Shown in pieces: positions 27,578-36,550 of a DNA stretch of 64,000 nucleotides. The position numbers and the translations under genes are program-made. The notes below the pieces were generated by a model that searched no databases, was not told the origin of the DNA, and saw only the letters and a program-made list of their open reading frames with translations. Origin of the DNA: Methylomarinovum caldicuralii (GTDB lineage: Bacteria > Pseudomonadota > Gammaproteobacteria > Methylococcales > Methylothermaceae); assembly GCF_033126985.1 (NCBI RefSeq), contig NZ_AP024714.1, positions 1 to 64,000 of the forward strand, written 5' to 3'. The first letter of the stretch is position 1; each line of letters opens with the position of its first letter.

Positions 27578-28624
27578 ATGAGACTGCTCAAGACCGTAAC
27601 CGCCGCCGCCCTGGGGCTGCTGGCGCTGCAAGCCTTGGCCGCAGGCCGTGATTACATCTACGTGGTCGGTTCCTCGACCGTCTATCCCTTCACCACCACG
27701 GTGGCCGAGCACTTCGGCAAGGCGACCGGATTCCCCACCCCCAAGGTGGAGTCCACCGGCACCGGCGGCGGCATGAAGCTGTTCTGCGCCGGCGTCGGCG
27801 TCCAGCATCCGGACATCGAGGACGCCTCGCGCCGGATCAAGAAATCCGAGTTCGATCGTTGCCAGAAGAACGGCGTCAAGGACATCGTCGAGGTCAAGAT
27901 AGGCTATGACGGCATCGTCCTGGCCCACTCGCGCCGGGCGCCGTTCAAGTGGGACCTGACCCGCCGTCAGATCTTCCTGGCGCTGGCCAAGCAGATTCCC
28001 GACCCCAAACAGCCGGGCAAGCTGATTCCCAATCCTTACCAGAAGTGGCGCCAGATCGACCCGTCCCTGCCCGACATCGCCATCAAGGTTTACGGCCCGC
28101 CGCCCACCTCCGGCACCCGTGACGCCTTTGTGGAACTGGCGATGGAAGGCGGCTGCAAGACCTTCGACTGGATCAAGGCCCTCAAACACGAGGACAAGCA
28201 CCGTTACAAGGAGATCTGCCACGGTATCCGCGAGGACGGCGCCTATGTGGAAGCCGGCGAGAACGACAATCTGATCGTGCAAAAACTGGAAGCCGATCCC
28301 ACTACCCTGGGGATTTTCGGCTACAGCTTCCTCGACCAGAACATCGACAAGATCGCCGGCGCCCGGGTGGACGGCGTGGAGCCGACTTTCGAAAACATCG
28401 CCGAGGGCAAATATCCGGTGTCGCGGCCGCTTTACATCTACGTGAAGAAGGCGCACGTGGGTCTGATTCCCGGCATTCCCCAGTTCCTGGATGAGTACAC
28501 CAGCGAAAAGGCCTGGGGCGACGAGGGTTATCTAGCCGACAAGGGCCTGATTCCGATGCCCAAGGAAGAGCGGGAGAAATACCGCAAGATCGCCCGGGAA
28601 CTGATCCCCCTCAAGTCCCTTTAA
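27578..28624 (+). CDS. pstS: Phosphate ABC transporter substrate-binding protein PstS
   Basis: 348-residue periplasmic binding protein. It has a Sec signal (MRLLKTVTAAALGLLALQALA), then YVVGSSTVYPFTTTVAEHF and TGTGGGMKLFCAG, the phosphate-binding loop type of PstS. ATG 27578 is 10 nt from AGGAG. The upstream TTG (27569) is too close to that site. The gene lies behind a Pho box and is separated from pstC by a hairpin. Confidence 0.95.
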   Translation: MRLLKTVTAAALGLLALQALAAGRDYIYVVGSSTVYPFTTTVAEHFGKATGFPTPKVESTGTGGGMKLFCAGVGVQHPDIEDASRRIKKSEFDRCQKNGVKDIVEVKIGYDGIVLAHSRRAPFKWDLTRRQIFLALAKQIPDPKQPGKLIPNPYQKWRQIDPSLPDIAIKVYGPPPTSGTRDAFVELAMEGGCKTFDWIKALKHEDKHRYKEICHGIREDGAYVEAGENDNLIVQKLEADPTTLGIFGYSFLDQNIDKIAGARVDGVEPTFENIAEGKYPVSRPLYIYVKKAHVGLIPGIPQFLDEYTSEKAWGDEGYLADKGLIPMPKEEREKYRKIARELIPLKSL

Positions 28625-28647
28625 GCGCCAAACCCGCGCTCCAAGAC

Positions 28648-28687
28648 AGCCGAGCCGTCTCCTGAAGGGACGGTTCGGCTTTGCGTT
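28648..28687 (+). terminator. Hairpin (attenuator) between pstS and pstC
   Basis: A 12-bp stem (AGCCGAGCCGTC / GACGGTTCGGCT) with a 9-nt loop is followed by TTGCGTT, a weak T-run. It may terminate part of the transcripts and raise the pstS level over pstCAB, as is common in pst operons. Confidence 0.6.
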
Positions 28688-28714
28688 GGTGATTCGGTCA
28701 CCCTGTTTTACAAT
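28686..28714 (+). promoter_or_regulatory. Internal promoter candidate before pstC
   Basis: TTGGTG (28686-28691), a 17-bp spacer and TACAAT (28709-28714). A start near 28721 would give pstCAB a basal phosphate-independent transcript. No Pho box is seen here. Confidence 0.5.
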
Positions 28715-28744
28715 AGCCCCGCTTCGGAACAACCGGCATCGCCC

Positions 28745-30127
28745 ATGCAGCCTCACTCCCTGATTTGGATACTGCTCGCCTTCAGCGCGTTGGCCTACAT
28801 CCTAGGCAAGCGCTGGGCCTATCAGGTCAGCGGCGGCCACATCCGGTCCCTTCATTCCCTGCCGGACTATTACGGTTACTACGTGGCGTTGTGGTGCGGC
28901 CTGCCGGCTTTCCTGGTGCTGTGCTTGTGGCTGGCCCTGGACGATCACCTCATCCTGCAGTGGGTGCTGGCGCAATTGCCTGAATCTTACCGCAACCTGC
29001 CCGAGGACAGGTTGTCCCTGGTGATCAACCTGATTCGCAATCTTTTGGCCGGGGAGCGCCAGCCCGGGACGGTGGATCCGGTTCTGGTACAGGCGGCCGA
29101 ACATTATCGGCAACTCAAAAGCCTCGGCTATCAGGCCCTGACGGCGACTGTTCTGGCGCTGGCAACCGCCGGCCTGGTCTACGCCAAAACCCGCATCACC
29201 CCACAGCTGCGCGCCCGCAATGCCGTGGAACGGGCCATCCTCGTCGCGCTCATTCTCAGTTCGACCCTGGCCATCCTCACCACCATCGGCATCGTACTGT
29301 CGGTGCTGTTCGAGGCCCTGCGCTTCTTCAAGCAGGTCCCGGTGACAGAATTCCTCTTCGGCCTCCACTGGAGCCCGCAGATGGCGATCCGTCCCGATCA
29401 GGTCGGCGCTTCCGGAGCATTCGGGTTCATACCGCTACTGACCGGAACTCTGCTGATTTCCGCCATCGCCATGCTGGTGGCCACCCCGGTGGGGCTTTTT
29501 TCCGCCATCTATCTCGCAGAATTCTCCCAGTCTCGCACCCGCGCCGTCATCAAACCCCTGCTGGAGGTGCTCGCGGGCATCCCCACGGTGGTCTACGGCT
29601 TTTTTGCCGCGCTTCTGGTCGCCCCTGCAATACGCGATCTCGGGGACGCCATGGGGCTGACGATTTCCTCGGAGAGCGCCCTGGCGGCGGGGTTGGTGAT
29701 GGGGATCATGATCATTCCTTTCATCTCCTCCCTGACCGACGATGCCCTCACCGCCGTGCCCCGGTCGCTCAGGGAAGGCGCCTTGGGGCTGGGGGCCACC
29801 CGGGCCGAAACCGTCGCCGGTGTGGTGTTGCCCGCCGCCCTGCCCGGCATCGTCAGCGGCCTGTTGCTTGCGGTTTCCCGGGCGGTGGGGGAAACCATGA
29901 TCGTGGTGATGGCGGCAGGCATGACCGCCAAGCTGACCCTCAACCCGCTGGATTCCGTCACCACCATCACCGTGCAGATCGTCGGCCTGCTCGTCGGCGA
30001 CCAGGAATTCGACAGCCCCAAGACCCTGGCGGCCTTCGCGCTGGGACTGACTCTGTTCCTCATCACCCTGCTGCTCAACCTGATCGCGCTCCATGTGGTG
30101 CGCAAATACCGTGAGACCTATGAATAA
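28745..30127 (+). CDS. pstC: Phosphate ABC transporter permease PstC
   Basis: 460-residue inner-membrane permease. An N-terminal extension with three membrane helices and a loop (about 1-150) precedes the standard permease core with motifs ATPVGLFSAIYLAEF, LLEVLAGIPTVVYGFFA and GATRAETVAGVVLPAALPGIVSG (the EAA loop contacting PstB). The long form is a known variant of PstC. The 3' end overlaps pstA by 8 bp. Confidence 0.94.
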   Translation: MQPHSLIWILLAFSALAYILGKRWAYQVSGGHIRSLHSLPDYYGYYVALWCGLPAFLVLCLWLALDDHLILQWVLAQLPESYRNLPEDRLSLVINLIRNLLAGERQPGTVDPVLVQAAEHYRQLKSLGYQALTATVLALATAGLVYAKTRITPQLRARNAVERAILVALILSSTLAILTTIGIVLSVLFEALRFFKQVPVTEFLFGLHWSPQMAIRPDQVGASGAFGFIPLLTGTLLISAIAMLVATPVGLFSAIYLAEFSQSRTRAVIKPLLEVLAGIPTVVYGFFAALLVAPAIRDLGDAMGLTISSESALAAGLVMGIMIIPFISSLTDDALTAVPRSLREGALGLGATRAETVAGVVLPAALPGIVSGLLLAVSRAVGETMIVVMAAGMTAKLTLNPLDSVTTITVQIVGLLVGDQEFDSPKTLAAFALGLTLFLITLLLNLIALHVVRKYRETYE

Positions 30128-31403
30128 TCATGGCAACGCTTCTGTCGCCCGCATTCAGTCGGGTCTGGCCCGCCGCCATCGGCGCGAGCGCCGTTTTCTC
30201 TGGTACGGGCGCATCGCCATCGCCTGCGCCCTGCTGTTGCTGGCGGTATTGCTGACCAGCATCGTCATCCTCGGTGCCGGTGCTTTCCGTCAGACCGTGA
30301 TCAGCCTGGACGTCTATCTGGACCCGGCCGAGCTCGCCCCGCCGACCCCTGAGCATCTGGCCAAGGCTGACTTCCAGGGCATGATCAAACAGTCCCTGCG
30401 CGAGCTCTTTCCGGGAATCAGGGATCGGCACCGGAAACGCGCCCTCTATCAGCTGGCCAGTTCCGCTGCCGGCTATCAGTTGCGGGACTACGTCCTGGCC
30501 CATCCGGAAAAGCTCGGGCAGACAGTTTCCATCGACGTACTGGCCGGAGCCGATGTCGACCTTTACATGAAGGGCTACATAGATCCCGGCGCGCCTGAGT
30601 CCGAACGCCGCCTCAAGGATTATCAGCTTGCCTGGCTGCAACGTCTCAAAGAGGAAGGGCGGCTGAAACTGGTGTTCAACCGCTGGTTCTTTACCAACGG
30701 CGATTCCCGCGAACCGGAACAGGCCGGAATTCTGGTGGCGCTCAAAGGCTCGCTCTACACCATGATCGTGACCTTTCTGCTGTCATTCCCCCTGGGAATC
30801 GCCGCCGCCGTCTATCTGGAGGAATTCGCCCCCCAGAAAAACATCTGGGTCGATCTGATCGAGATCAACATCAACAATCTGGCGGCGGTGCCCTCCATCG
30901 TCTTCGGTCTCCTCGGGCTGGCGGTATTTTTGAATTTCTTCGTCCTGCCGCGCTCGACGCCGCTGGTGGGAGGACTGGTGCTGACGCTGATGACCCTGCC
31001 GACCGTGATCATCGCCAGCCGCGCCGCCCTCAAGGCGGTGCCGCCCTCGATCCGCGAGGCTGCCCTGGGGGTAGGCGCCTCCAAAATGCAGACGGTGACG
31101 GATCATGTGCTGCCCCTGGCCCTGCCGGGCATGCTCACCGGCACCATCATCGGCATGGCCCAGGCCCTGGGCGAAACCGCGCCGCTGCTGATGATCGGCA
31201 TGGTGGCCTTCATCGTCGATCCGCCCAACGGTTTCACCGATCCGGCCACCACCCTGGCGGTGCAGGTCTATCTGTGGGCCGATACGCCGGAACGGGGCTT
31301 TATCGAACGCACCGCCGCGGCCATCATCATCCTGCTGGCGTTCCTGGGATTGATGAATTTCGCCGCCATCTGGCTCAGAAAACGCATGGAACGCCGCTGG
31401 TAA
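30120..31403 (+). CDS. pstA: Phosphate ABC transporter permease PstA
   Basis: 427-residue partner permease. After an N-terminal helix (IACALLLLAVLLTSIVILG) there is a large periplasmic insert (about 50-210), then the permease core with FLLSFPLGIAAAVYLEEF, NLAAVPSIVFGLLGLAVF and the EAA-like loop GASKMQTVTDHVLPLALPGM. The ATG at 30120 lies inside the pstC end. The 9-residue-longer ATG at 30093 has no advantage. Confidence 0.94.
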   Translation: MNNHGNASVARIQSGLARRHRRERRFLWYGRIAIACALLLLAVLLTSIVILGAGAFRQTVISLDVYLDPAELAPPTPEHLAKADFQGMIKQSLRELFPGIRDRHRKRALYQLASSAAGYQLRDYVLAHPEKLGQTVSIDVLAGADVDLYMKGYIDPGAPESERRLKDYQLAWLQRLKEEGRLKLVFNRWFFTNGDSREPEQAGILVALKGSLYTMIVTFLLSFPLGIAAAVYLEEFAPQKNIWVDLIEININNLAAVPSIVFGLLGLAVFLNFFVLPRSTPLVGGLVLTLMTLPTVIIASRAALKAVPPSIREAALGVGASKMQTVTDHVLPLALPGMLTGTIIGMAQALGETAPLLMIGMVAFIVDPPNGFTDPATTLAVQVYLWADTPERGFIERTAAAIIILLAFLGLMNFAAIWLRKRMERRW

Positions 31404-31423
31404 ACCATGTTTGAGAGGTTTTC

Positions 31424-32299
31424 ATGCACGATATGGTTGAATCCTTCCAGATTTCCGGTACCAAAGCTTCCACCACAGCGGGACAAACACCTGTGACGAT
31501 TGAGGAAAGTGAAAAGTTACCGGTGGGCGATTACACCGTTCCCGATCCACGCATGACCTGCCGCGACGTCAATGTCTTCTACGGCGACAAACAGGCGCTG
31601 TTCGACATCAACCTGGATATCGGCAAGCGTGAGATTATCGCCCTCATCGGTCCCTCGGGCTGCGGCAAGTCCACCTTCCTGCGCTGTCTCAACCGTATGA
31701 ACGACATCATCGAGGGCTGCCGGGTAACGGGGGAGATCCGCCTCGACAACGAGGACATCTACGGCCCTGATATCGACCCGGTGCTGCTGCGCGCCCGGGT
31801 TGGCATGGTGTTCCAGAAACCCAATCCCTTTCCCAAGTCGATCTACGACAACGTCGCCTACGGCCCCAGGATTCATGGCCTGGTGGCCAACCGTACCGAA
31901 CTTGACGAGATCGTCGAAACCTCCCTCAAGCGCGCCGGCCTGTGGAAGGAGGTCAAAGACCGCCTGAACCATCCCGCCACCGGCCTGTCCGGCGGCCAGC
32001 AGCAGCGGCTGTGCATCGCCCGCGCCATCGCGGTCAACCCTGAAATCCTGTTGATGGACGAGCCCTGCTCCGCCCTCGACCCCATCGCCACCGCCACCAT
32101 CGAACAACTGATGGACGAACTTCACACCCGCTACACCATCGTCATCGTCACCCACTCGATGCAGCAGGCCGCCCGCGTGTCCCAGCGCACCGCCTACTTC
32201 CACATGGGCAAGCTGATCGAGGTGGGGGAAACCTCGCAGATCTTCACCAATCCGCGTCATCCCCTGACCGAGGATTACATCACCGGGCGATTCGGCTGA
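31424..32299 (+). CDS. pstB: Phosphate ABC transporter ATP-binding protein PstB
   Basis: 291-residue ATPase that energises PstSCA uptake. Walker [10 protein letters not shown], the Q-loop [18 protein letters not shown], signature LSGGQQQRL and Walker [13 protein letters not shown] are all intact. About 45 N-terminal residues precede the fold (longer than E. coli PstB) and are polar and probably flexible. No phoU follows. The next gene is on the opposite strand. Confidence 0.96.
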   Translation: MHDMVESFQISGTKASTTAGQTPVTIEESEKLPVGDYTVPDPRMTCRDVNVFYGDKQALFDINLDIGKREIIALIGPSGCGKSTFLRCLNRMNDIIEGCRVTGEIRLDNEDIYGPDIDPVLLRARVGMVFQKPNPFPKSIYDNVAYGPRIHGLVANRTELDEIVETSLKRAGLWKEVKDRLNHPATGLSGGQQQRLCIARAIAVNPEILLMDEPCSALDPIATATIEQLMDELHTRYTIVIVTHSMQQAARVSQRTAYFHMGKLIEVGETSQIFTNPRHPLTEDYITGRFG

Positions 32300-32335
32300 G
32301 GCCGGAACACGGCGAGGGAAGCCCGGACAATCTCC

Positions 32336-32989
32336 CTACTTCCCCAGGGTCTGGCGCAGATATTCCAACACGTCGAACACGGTGGCGAAATACTGGCCCC
32401 GGGCGCTGGCATAACCGCTGCGGCCCGGAACCGCGGCGATGGTCACCGGCTCCGGGCCGTCGATGCGCACCACGCCCCGGCGATCCACCAGCACCTGCAC
32501 CGGCAGGCGGTGGTTCAATTCCGCCAACCGGCCCAGCCAGGCATTGACCGCCTCCTGCAGCAGCCATTGACGGTACAGCAACTCGCGTTCCCCGGCATCA
32601 CGGCAGCGCGCCAGCACCATTTCCTCGGCCATCGAGCGGGCCGCCGCCCTCACTTCCGCCGGGTCCTGCTCGGCTTCCTGCAGCAGTTCTTGTACTTCCG
32701 GCGCAACGCTCAGAAACATCGCGCCATAACGCCAAAACCCGGCGCCCTGCTGGCGCCGATAACAGATCACCGCCCGTCCTGCTGCCTCACGGCCGTGAAG
32801 CAGCAAGCGGAACCCCACCTTGTCGGTGGGGTTCAGATCAGCATGATGCGTAACGAACGCCAGACCGTTGGGCCCCAGATCCACCAAACGACACGACTGA
32901 TGACCTGACGCAGGCTTCCAACCACTGCGGTGGATCTCAATCTGCAGGCCCGGCAGCGGAACCCGGGGGTCGCGACGCTGCTCGGTCAT
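32336..32989 (-). CDS. PilZ-domain protein, last gene of MSHA-like operon
   Basis: 217 residues. The first 100 form a PilZ domain with the c-di-GMP motif RRDPR at the N-terminus and a D-x(2)-N-G type turn (LVDLGPNGLAF) in place of the usual DxSxxG. The remaining helices are not recognised. The ATG overlaps the preceding pseudopilin stop (ATGA), so it is part of the pilus operon and probably couples pilus activity to c-di-GMP. Confidence 0.8.
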   Translation of the reverse strand: MTEQRRDPRVPLPGLQIEIHRSGWKPASGHQSCRLVDLGPNGLAFVTHHADLNPTDKVGFRLLLHGREAAGRAVICYRRQQGAGFWRYGAMFLSVAPEVQELLQEAEQDPAEVRAAARSMAEEMVLARCRDAGERELLYRQWLLQEAVNAWLGRLAELNHRLPVQVLVDRRGVVRIDGPEPVTIAAVPGRSGYASARGQYFATVFDVLEYLRQTLGK

Positions 32990-33594
32990 AACGCGGCACA
33001 GGGCGTATAAGTCTTTTCTAAATCGTAGGCCGCATCTTTCGTACTGGCCCGAACACTGCCGGAATCGGCCTTGCCGTCGTCAAGCTTGTTGTCCAGAATG
33101 GCGGCCACGTCCCCGGGAATTCCGCCGAAACACAGTACCGGACCGCGCATATTCCAGGCACTGCCCTGAACGCCCATCTTGCCACCGAAGGCATGTTGCG
33201 GCTGCTCGGCGCCTGAACCCGACAGCAACCCGGCCGCCCGCAAATGCTTCCAAAACAGGCGGGACTCATCGCGTTTCTTCTTGCTATTCCAGCTTCCATG
33301 GATGTAGCCATCTCCTGCTTGTTTGCCTTTGGCATTGAACTTCTTCGCTATCCCCAGATGTTCAGAGGCCTTTTTGTCATCCCCCGGCAGGGCTTTGTAG
33401 CGATCCTGATAGGTCAACATCGCCGCGGAAACTTCCTTGACGGCGTTCTGCAGGCTGGTGATCTTGGCGTTCTTGACAATCTCCTGACCTTTCATGACGC
33501 CGCCGAGCAGCAAACCGACCACGACCAGCACGATGGCGATTTCCACCAACGTGAATCCTGCCTGATTTTCTTTCACTTCAATCCTCGTTTTCAT
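32986..33594 (-). CDS. Type IV pilin-like / pseudopilin protein
   Basis: 202 residues with a type III prepilin signal: a 14-residue leader ending in Gly, then FTLVEIAIVLVVVGLLLGGVM. The invariant Glu at +5 is present. The C-terminal globular part has two Cys (CFGG, PCAAL) that may form a disulfide. ATG 33594 with GAGGTG 6 nt upstream is the right start. The longer frame (33672) is not supported. Cleavage needs a prepilin peptidase, not encoded in this window. Confidence 0.87.
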   Translation of the reverse strand: MKTRIEVKENQAGFTLVEIAIVLVVVGLLLGGVMKGQEIVKNAKITSLQNAVKEVSAAMLTYQDRYKALPGDDKKASEHLGIAKKFNAKGKQAGDGYIHGSWNSKKKRDESRLFWKHLRAAGLLSGSGAEQPQHAFGGKMGVQGSAWNMRGPVLCFGGIPGDVAAILDNKLDDGKADSGSVRASTKDAAYDLEKTYTPCAAL

Positions 33595-33652
33595 CGTACT
33601 CACCTCGTTGATGTCTAAAATTAACGGATTGGTCTCCCTGACCACCTTTTCC

Positions 33653-34198
33653 TCAATTCTTTGCGCACACACCCGCCAGAACCGCCCGGTTCTTCAACAC
33701 GGCGGGGTTCACCCAAGCGACGAGGTCGTCGAAACGCTCCGGTTGGGGATCGTCCTTGACGAAATTGTCATCCCCGTCGCGGTTTTCCTGTTCGGGCTTG
33801 CTGTCGTAGCGGAACTTGCCTTCCGAGAGCACCACTGCCGTCACCTGCGCCACCAAAACACCCTCTTTATCCCTCACCCGAATGTCGTTCCCTGGATCGC
33901 AGGGATCAGTCCTGGCCGTGCTTCGGTAACGCCAGGGGCGTCCCCAGGGATCGGTTTCCGGCACTCCCAACAAGCGCCAAGGAAGCACGTCTTTACCCTC
34001 AGGGTCCGGAAGGGTTTCATGGATGAGGGCATAGCCGTACAGCGCTTCGGTGATGGCGGCCAAGTGCCGCTCTGCTTCCCGCTCTTTGCGAAACCGGGAT
34101 TGTTTGGCCAAGGGGCCCAGCATCCCACCCAGCATCAGGCTGAATGCCGCCAGGACAACGGCCATCTCCACCAGGGAAAAACCCGCCTGCCTATTCAT
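33653..34198 (-). CDS. Second pseudopilin of MSHA-like operon
   Basis: 181 residues with a short leader MNRQAG before FSLVEMAVVLAAFSLMLGGML, again with Glu at +5. The globular domain (about 35-181) is rich in charged residues and contains PWGRPWRYR, a feature seen in GspG/H-like pseudopilins. It overlaps the upstream gene by 8 bp and precedes the other pilin by 58 bp. Confidence 0.83.
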   Translation of the reverse strand: MNRQAGFSLVEMAVVLAAFSLMLGGMLGPLAKQSRFRKEREAERHLAAITEALYGYALIHETLPDPEGKDVLPWRLLGVPETDPWGRPWRYRSTARTDPCDPGNDIRVRDKEGVLVAQVTAVVLSEGKFRYDSKPEQENRDGDDNFVKDDPQPERFDDLVAWVNPAVLKNRAVLAGVCAKN

Positions 34199-34574
34199 CC
34201 GTCAAATCCTTCACAATCAAAGCGCCGTCGGTCTGTAAACGCGCCGTCTGTCCGGGGCGCAGCCGGAGACGACGGCGGCGCCACAACAGCGTTTCGGTGC
34301 CTGCTTCCAATCTGGGACGCAACGCCGGCTCCCCTTCCCGATAGAGCCGCCCATCGAACCAGAACAGGGGACGATCACCTTGCGCCCGCAGCCAACCATT
34401 GGCGTGCAACTCATCCGCTGTGGAGGCATCTTCACCCTCTGGCGAGACCGGAGAGGATTCCAGCTGTTGGCGTTGGGCCGGGGTGAAGAACAGCCGTCCC
34501 AGCGCCTGTACATCAGGGGCCGTCTGCAGCATCGACCAAGCCATCGTCATCACGATCATTCTCAGAGACTTCAT
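34191..34574 (-). CDS. MshK/PilP-like periplasmic protein (tentative)
   Basis: About 127 residues from the ATG at 34574, with a signal-like N-terminus (MKSLRMIVMTMAWSML) and a small C-terminal beta domain (FWFDGRLYREGEP, LRLRPGQTARLQTDGAL). That outline, a short polypeptide giving a product-dependent beta fold next to the PilO-like gene, resembles MshK. The start overlaps the upstream gene by 62 bp and has a poor ribosome site, so the true start is uncertain (34559 and 34589 also possible). Confidence 0.6.
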   Translation of the reverse strand: MKSLRMIVMTMAWSMLQTAPDVQALGRLFFTPAQRQQLESSPVSPEGEDASTADELHANGWLRAQGDRPLFWFDGRLYREGEPALRPRLEAGTETLLWRRRRLRLRPGQTARLQTDGALIVKDLTDE

Positions 34575-35133
34575 CCTGGGAAAACCCATACCATGCCAGC
34601 CGACACGCGGCTTCCAGATTGACCGCCTGCGGGGCCGGCGGCTCGCTGCGGCGAGCGATCCGGCAGGCACGCAGGTCAAAGATCCCGAGATTCGAGGATT
34701 CCAACGCCTGCCAAAAAGCCAGCAAGGCACCTTCATGCACCAGCCCCAGTTGCAAATCGATGTCGACGCGCCACAACCGGATGTCTTCTTGTTCTTCAAT
34801 GGATGTCCGCGGACCCAGGGTATATTTCAGTACCGGCACCTGCAGTTCCGGCGCCAGCGCTCCGACCGTCGCGATCCAGTCCAAACGACTGCTGCTCCCG
34901 CCGCTTCGGGGCCACACGCGATGAAATCGCGCCCCGGAGGATTCAACGATGGCCAGAGCTTCAGTCCTTTCTTCCAAGGTATCTTCCAATGATTCCAGCA
35001 TATGTTGCTGACGCCGTAGCTGGTCTTCGGCCCGCTGTAACCGCATCCAGGCACCGTAACCCACCATTCCCGCGACCGTCAGTGCTGTCAGCGCCACGAT
35101 CCAGGGAAACCAGCGTTTCCTATTCCCCTTCAT
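34513..35133 (-). CDS. PilO/MshJ-like inner-membrane assembly protein
   Basis: 206 residues with a short cytoplasmic N-terminus, one membrane helix (about 10-30), a coiled coil (LQRAEDQLRRQQHMLESLEDTLEE) and a ferredoxin-like periplasmic domain, the PilO layout. It overlaps the PilM/N-like gene upstream by 14 bp. It would form the inner-membrane platform with that protein and link to the secretin (inference from PilMNOP). Confidence 0.72.
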   Translation of the reverse strand: MKGNRKRWFPWIVALTALTVAGMVGYGAWMRLQRAEDQLRRQQHMLESLEDTLEERTEALAIVESSGARFHRVWPRSGGSSSRLDWIATVGALAPELQVPVLKYTLGPRTSIEEQEDIRLWRVDIDLQLGLVHEGALLAFWQALESSNLGIFDLRACRIARRSEPPAPQAVNLEAACRLAWYGFSQDEVSENDRDDDGLVDAADGP

Positions 35134-36550
35134 CGGCGGAAACCAGGGAAACTTGAATTTTGAAGGTCGCCATCCCCGCATCTCCTTTCTGTCCGGCGCC
35201 GATTTCCCCGGACAGGGAAACGCCCTCCGTCAGGGGCGGATCGCTTTCCAGCAACCGGGCGGCGGCCAATCCTGGCTGGCTCGCCAGCGCCTGAATCAGG
35301 TGGTTCAGATCAATGGCAAGACGGCGCGGGTCTGCGGCGGAAGGATGCGTCAGCGTCAAGATCACGCGCATCCCGTCTTCCTCTTCTTCCTCCCCCTGCT
35401 TTTCCGTCTCCCAGACCAGATCGGTCAGCGTCCAGCGGGGAAAGCGGTCCAGTACATGCGCCAAGGGTTCCAACACGCGATCCGGCGTGATGCGCGCCTG
35501 CTGGAGGCGGTCGTAACGTGTCAGAAAATCTTCTATCTGCCGGGGGGTGAAACCATCCACCGAAGGAACGGGGGGCATGTGTTCCAGACTACGCCGCAGC
35601 GCTGCCTGCTGGCGCGCCAAACGCGCGGCTTCCTGCGCCAGCGTCTGCAACCGATCCCAGGCATAGCCGGCATAAAGACCCGCTCCCACCAGCGCCAACA
35701 GGGACACGCCATAGACGCCGGCGGGGAAAAGCGCCGTGCCTTGCCGATAACGATAATGGGGTCGCCGCCAGAGCTTCCTCCCCAGCAGACAGGCGGCCGC
35801 ACCGGGCAGGTCGTTTGCCGCCAGCGGATATTCTTCCACCTGCCAACCGGGGGCTTCGGCGGCTGCAGCGAGTTCCTCAAGCAGGGCCGGCGCGGCCGCG
35901 AACTGAATCTTCTTCTCCTCCGGAAGATGCAGCAGGCGGCTCAGATAGCGCCAGGTACGATCGCTCTCCTCGACGACCTCCTCCACCAGCGCCTCCCGGC
36001 GGGAGACCAGGGTCAGGCGGCTGAAGGCAAGCCGGCCGCCCCGGATGAAATCGTGGCGCAAGGCCAAGGCTTCGGCATGGGTATAGACCAGCAGCCGCAA
36101 CCCCTCGAAACGCTTCGGCAACAGCGCATCTTCCACCAGCTGCGGCAGCGACCAGAGCCCCAAGACCTGCACCCGCCAGTCCGCCAGGCATGCCAACCAT
36201 CCTTCCAGCACCTGGGAGCCACGAATGGCGGTGAACAACATCTGATCGTCGCGCCGCCCGGAAGACTCTCGTCCCAATTTCTCAGCCCGCACCCAAACCA
36301 CATCCTGGAACAGCTGACGCGCCCTACGCCTGACCAACGCCTGGTGGTCCCTGCCGCCCACGTGGGGTAAATGCTCCAGACGGAACTCCTCCTCAATCAG
36401 GTCCACCACCAGCCTCAACTTTCGTACCGATTTCCAAGCAGGGGGAGGCTGAGCCGGGGCTTCCCGGCCTTCCCATACGCACGTACAGCGACCCAGGCCG
36501 GTCCGATACAACCGCTGACAGTCGTTACCGAGATACAGCACCCAGGCCAT
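35120..36550 (-). CDS. MshI-like (PilM/PilN-like) assembly protein
   Basis: 476 residues. A cytoplasmic N-terminal half of about 275 residues resembles a PilM-type actin-like domain only weakly. It is followed by a single membrane helix (about 277-297, GVYGVSLLALVGAGLYAGYA) and a PilN-like periplasmic coiled coil and fold. A PilM-PilN fusion with this layout is known as MshI in MSHA operons. The ATG shares a base with the stop of the platform gene (TGATG). Confidence 0.7.
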   Translation of the reverse strand: MAWVLYLGNDCQRLYRTGLGRCTCVWEGREAPAQPPPAWKSVRKLRLVVDLIEEEFRLEHLPHVGGRDHQALVRRRARQLFQDVVWVRAEKLGRESSGRRDDQMLFTAIRGSQVLEGWLACLADWRVQVLGLWSLPQLVEDALLPKRFEGLRLLVYTHAEALALRHDFIRGGRLAFSRLTLVSRREALVEEVVEESDRTWRYLSRLLHLPEEKKIQFAAAPALLEELAAAAEAPGWQVEEYPLAANDLPGAAACLLGRKLWRRPHYRYRQGTALFPAGVYGVSLLALVGAGLYAGYAWDRLQTLAQEAARLARQQAALRRSLEHMPPVPSVDGFTPRQIEDFLTRYDRLQQARITPDRVLEPLAHVLDRFPRWTLTDLVWETEKQGEEEEEDGMRVILTLTHPSAADPRRLAIDLNHLIQALASQPGLAAARLLESDPPLTEGVSLSGEIGAGQKGDAGMATFKIQVSLVSADEGE

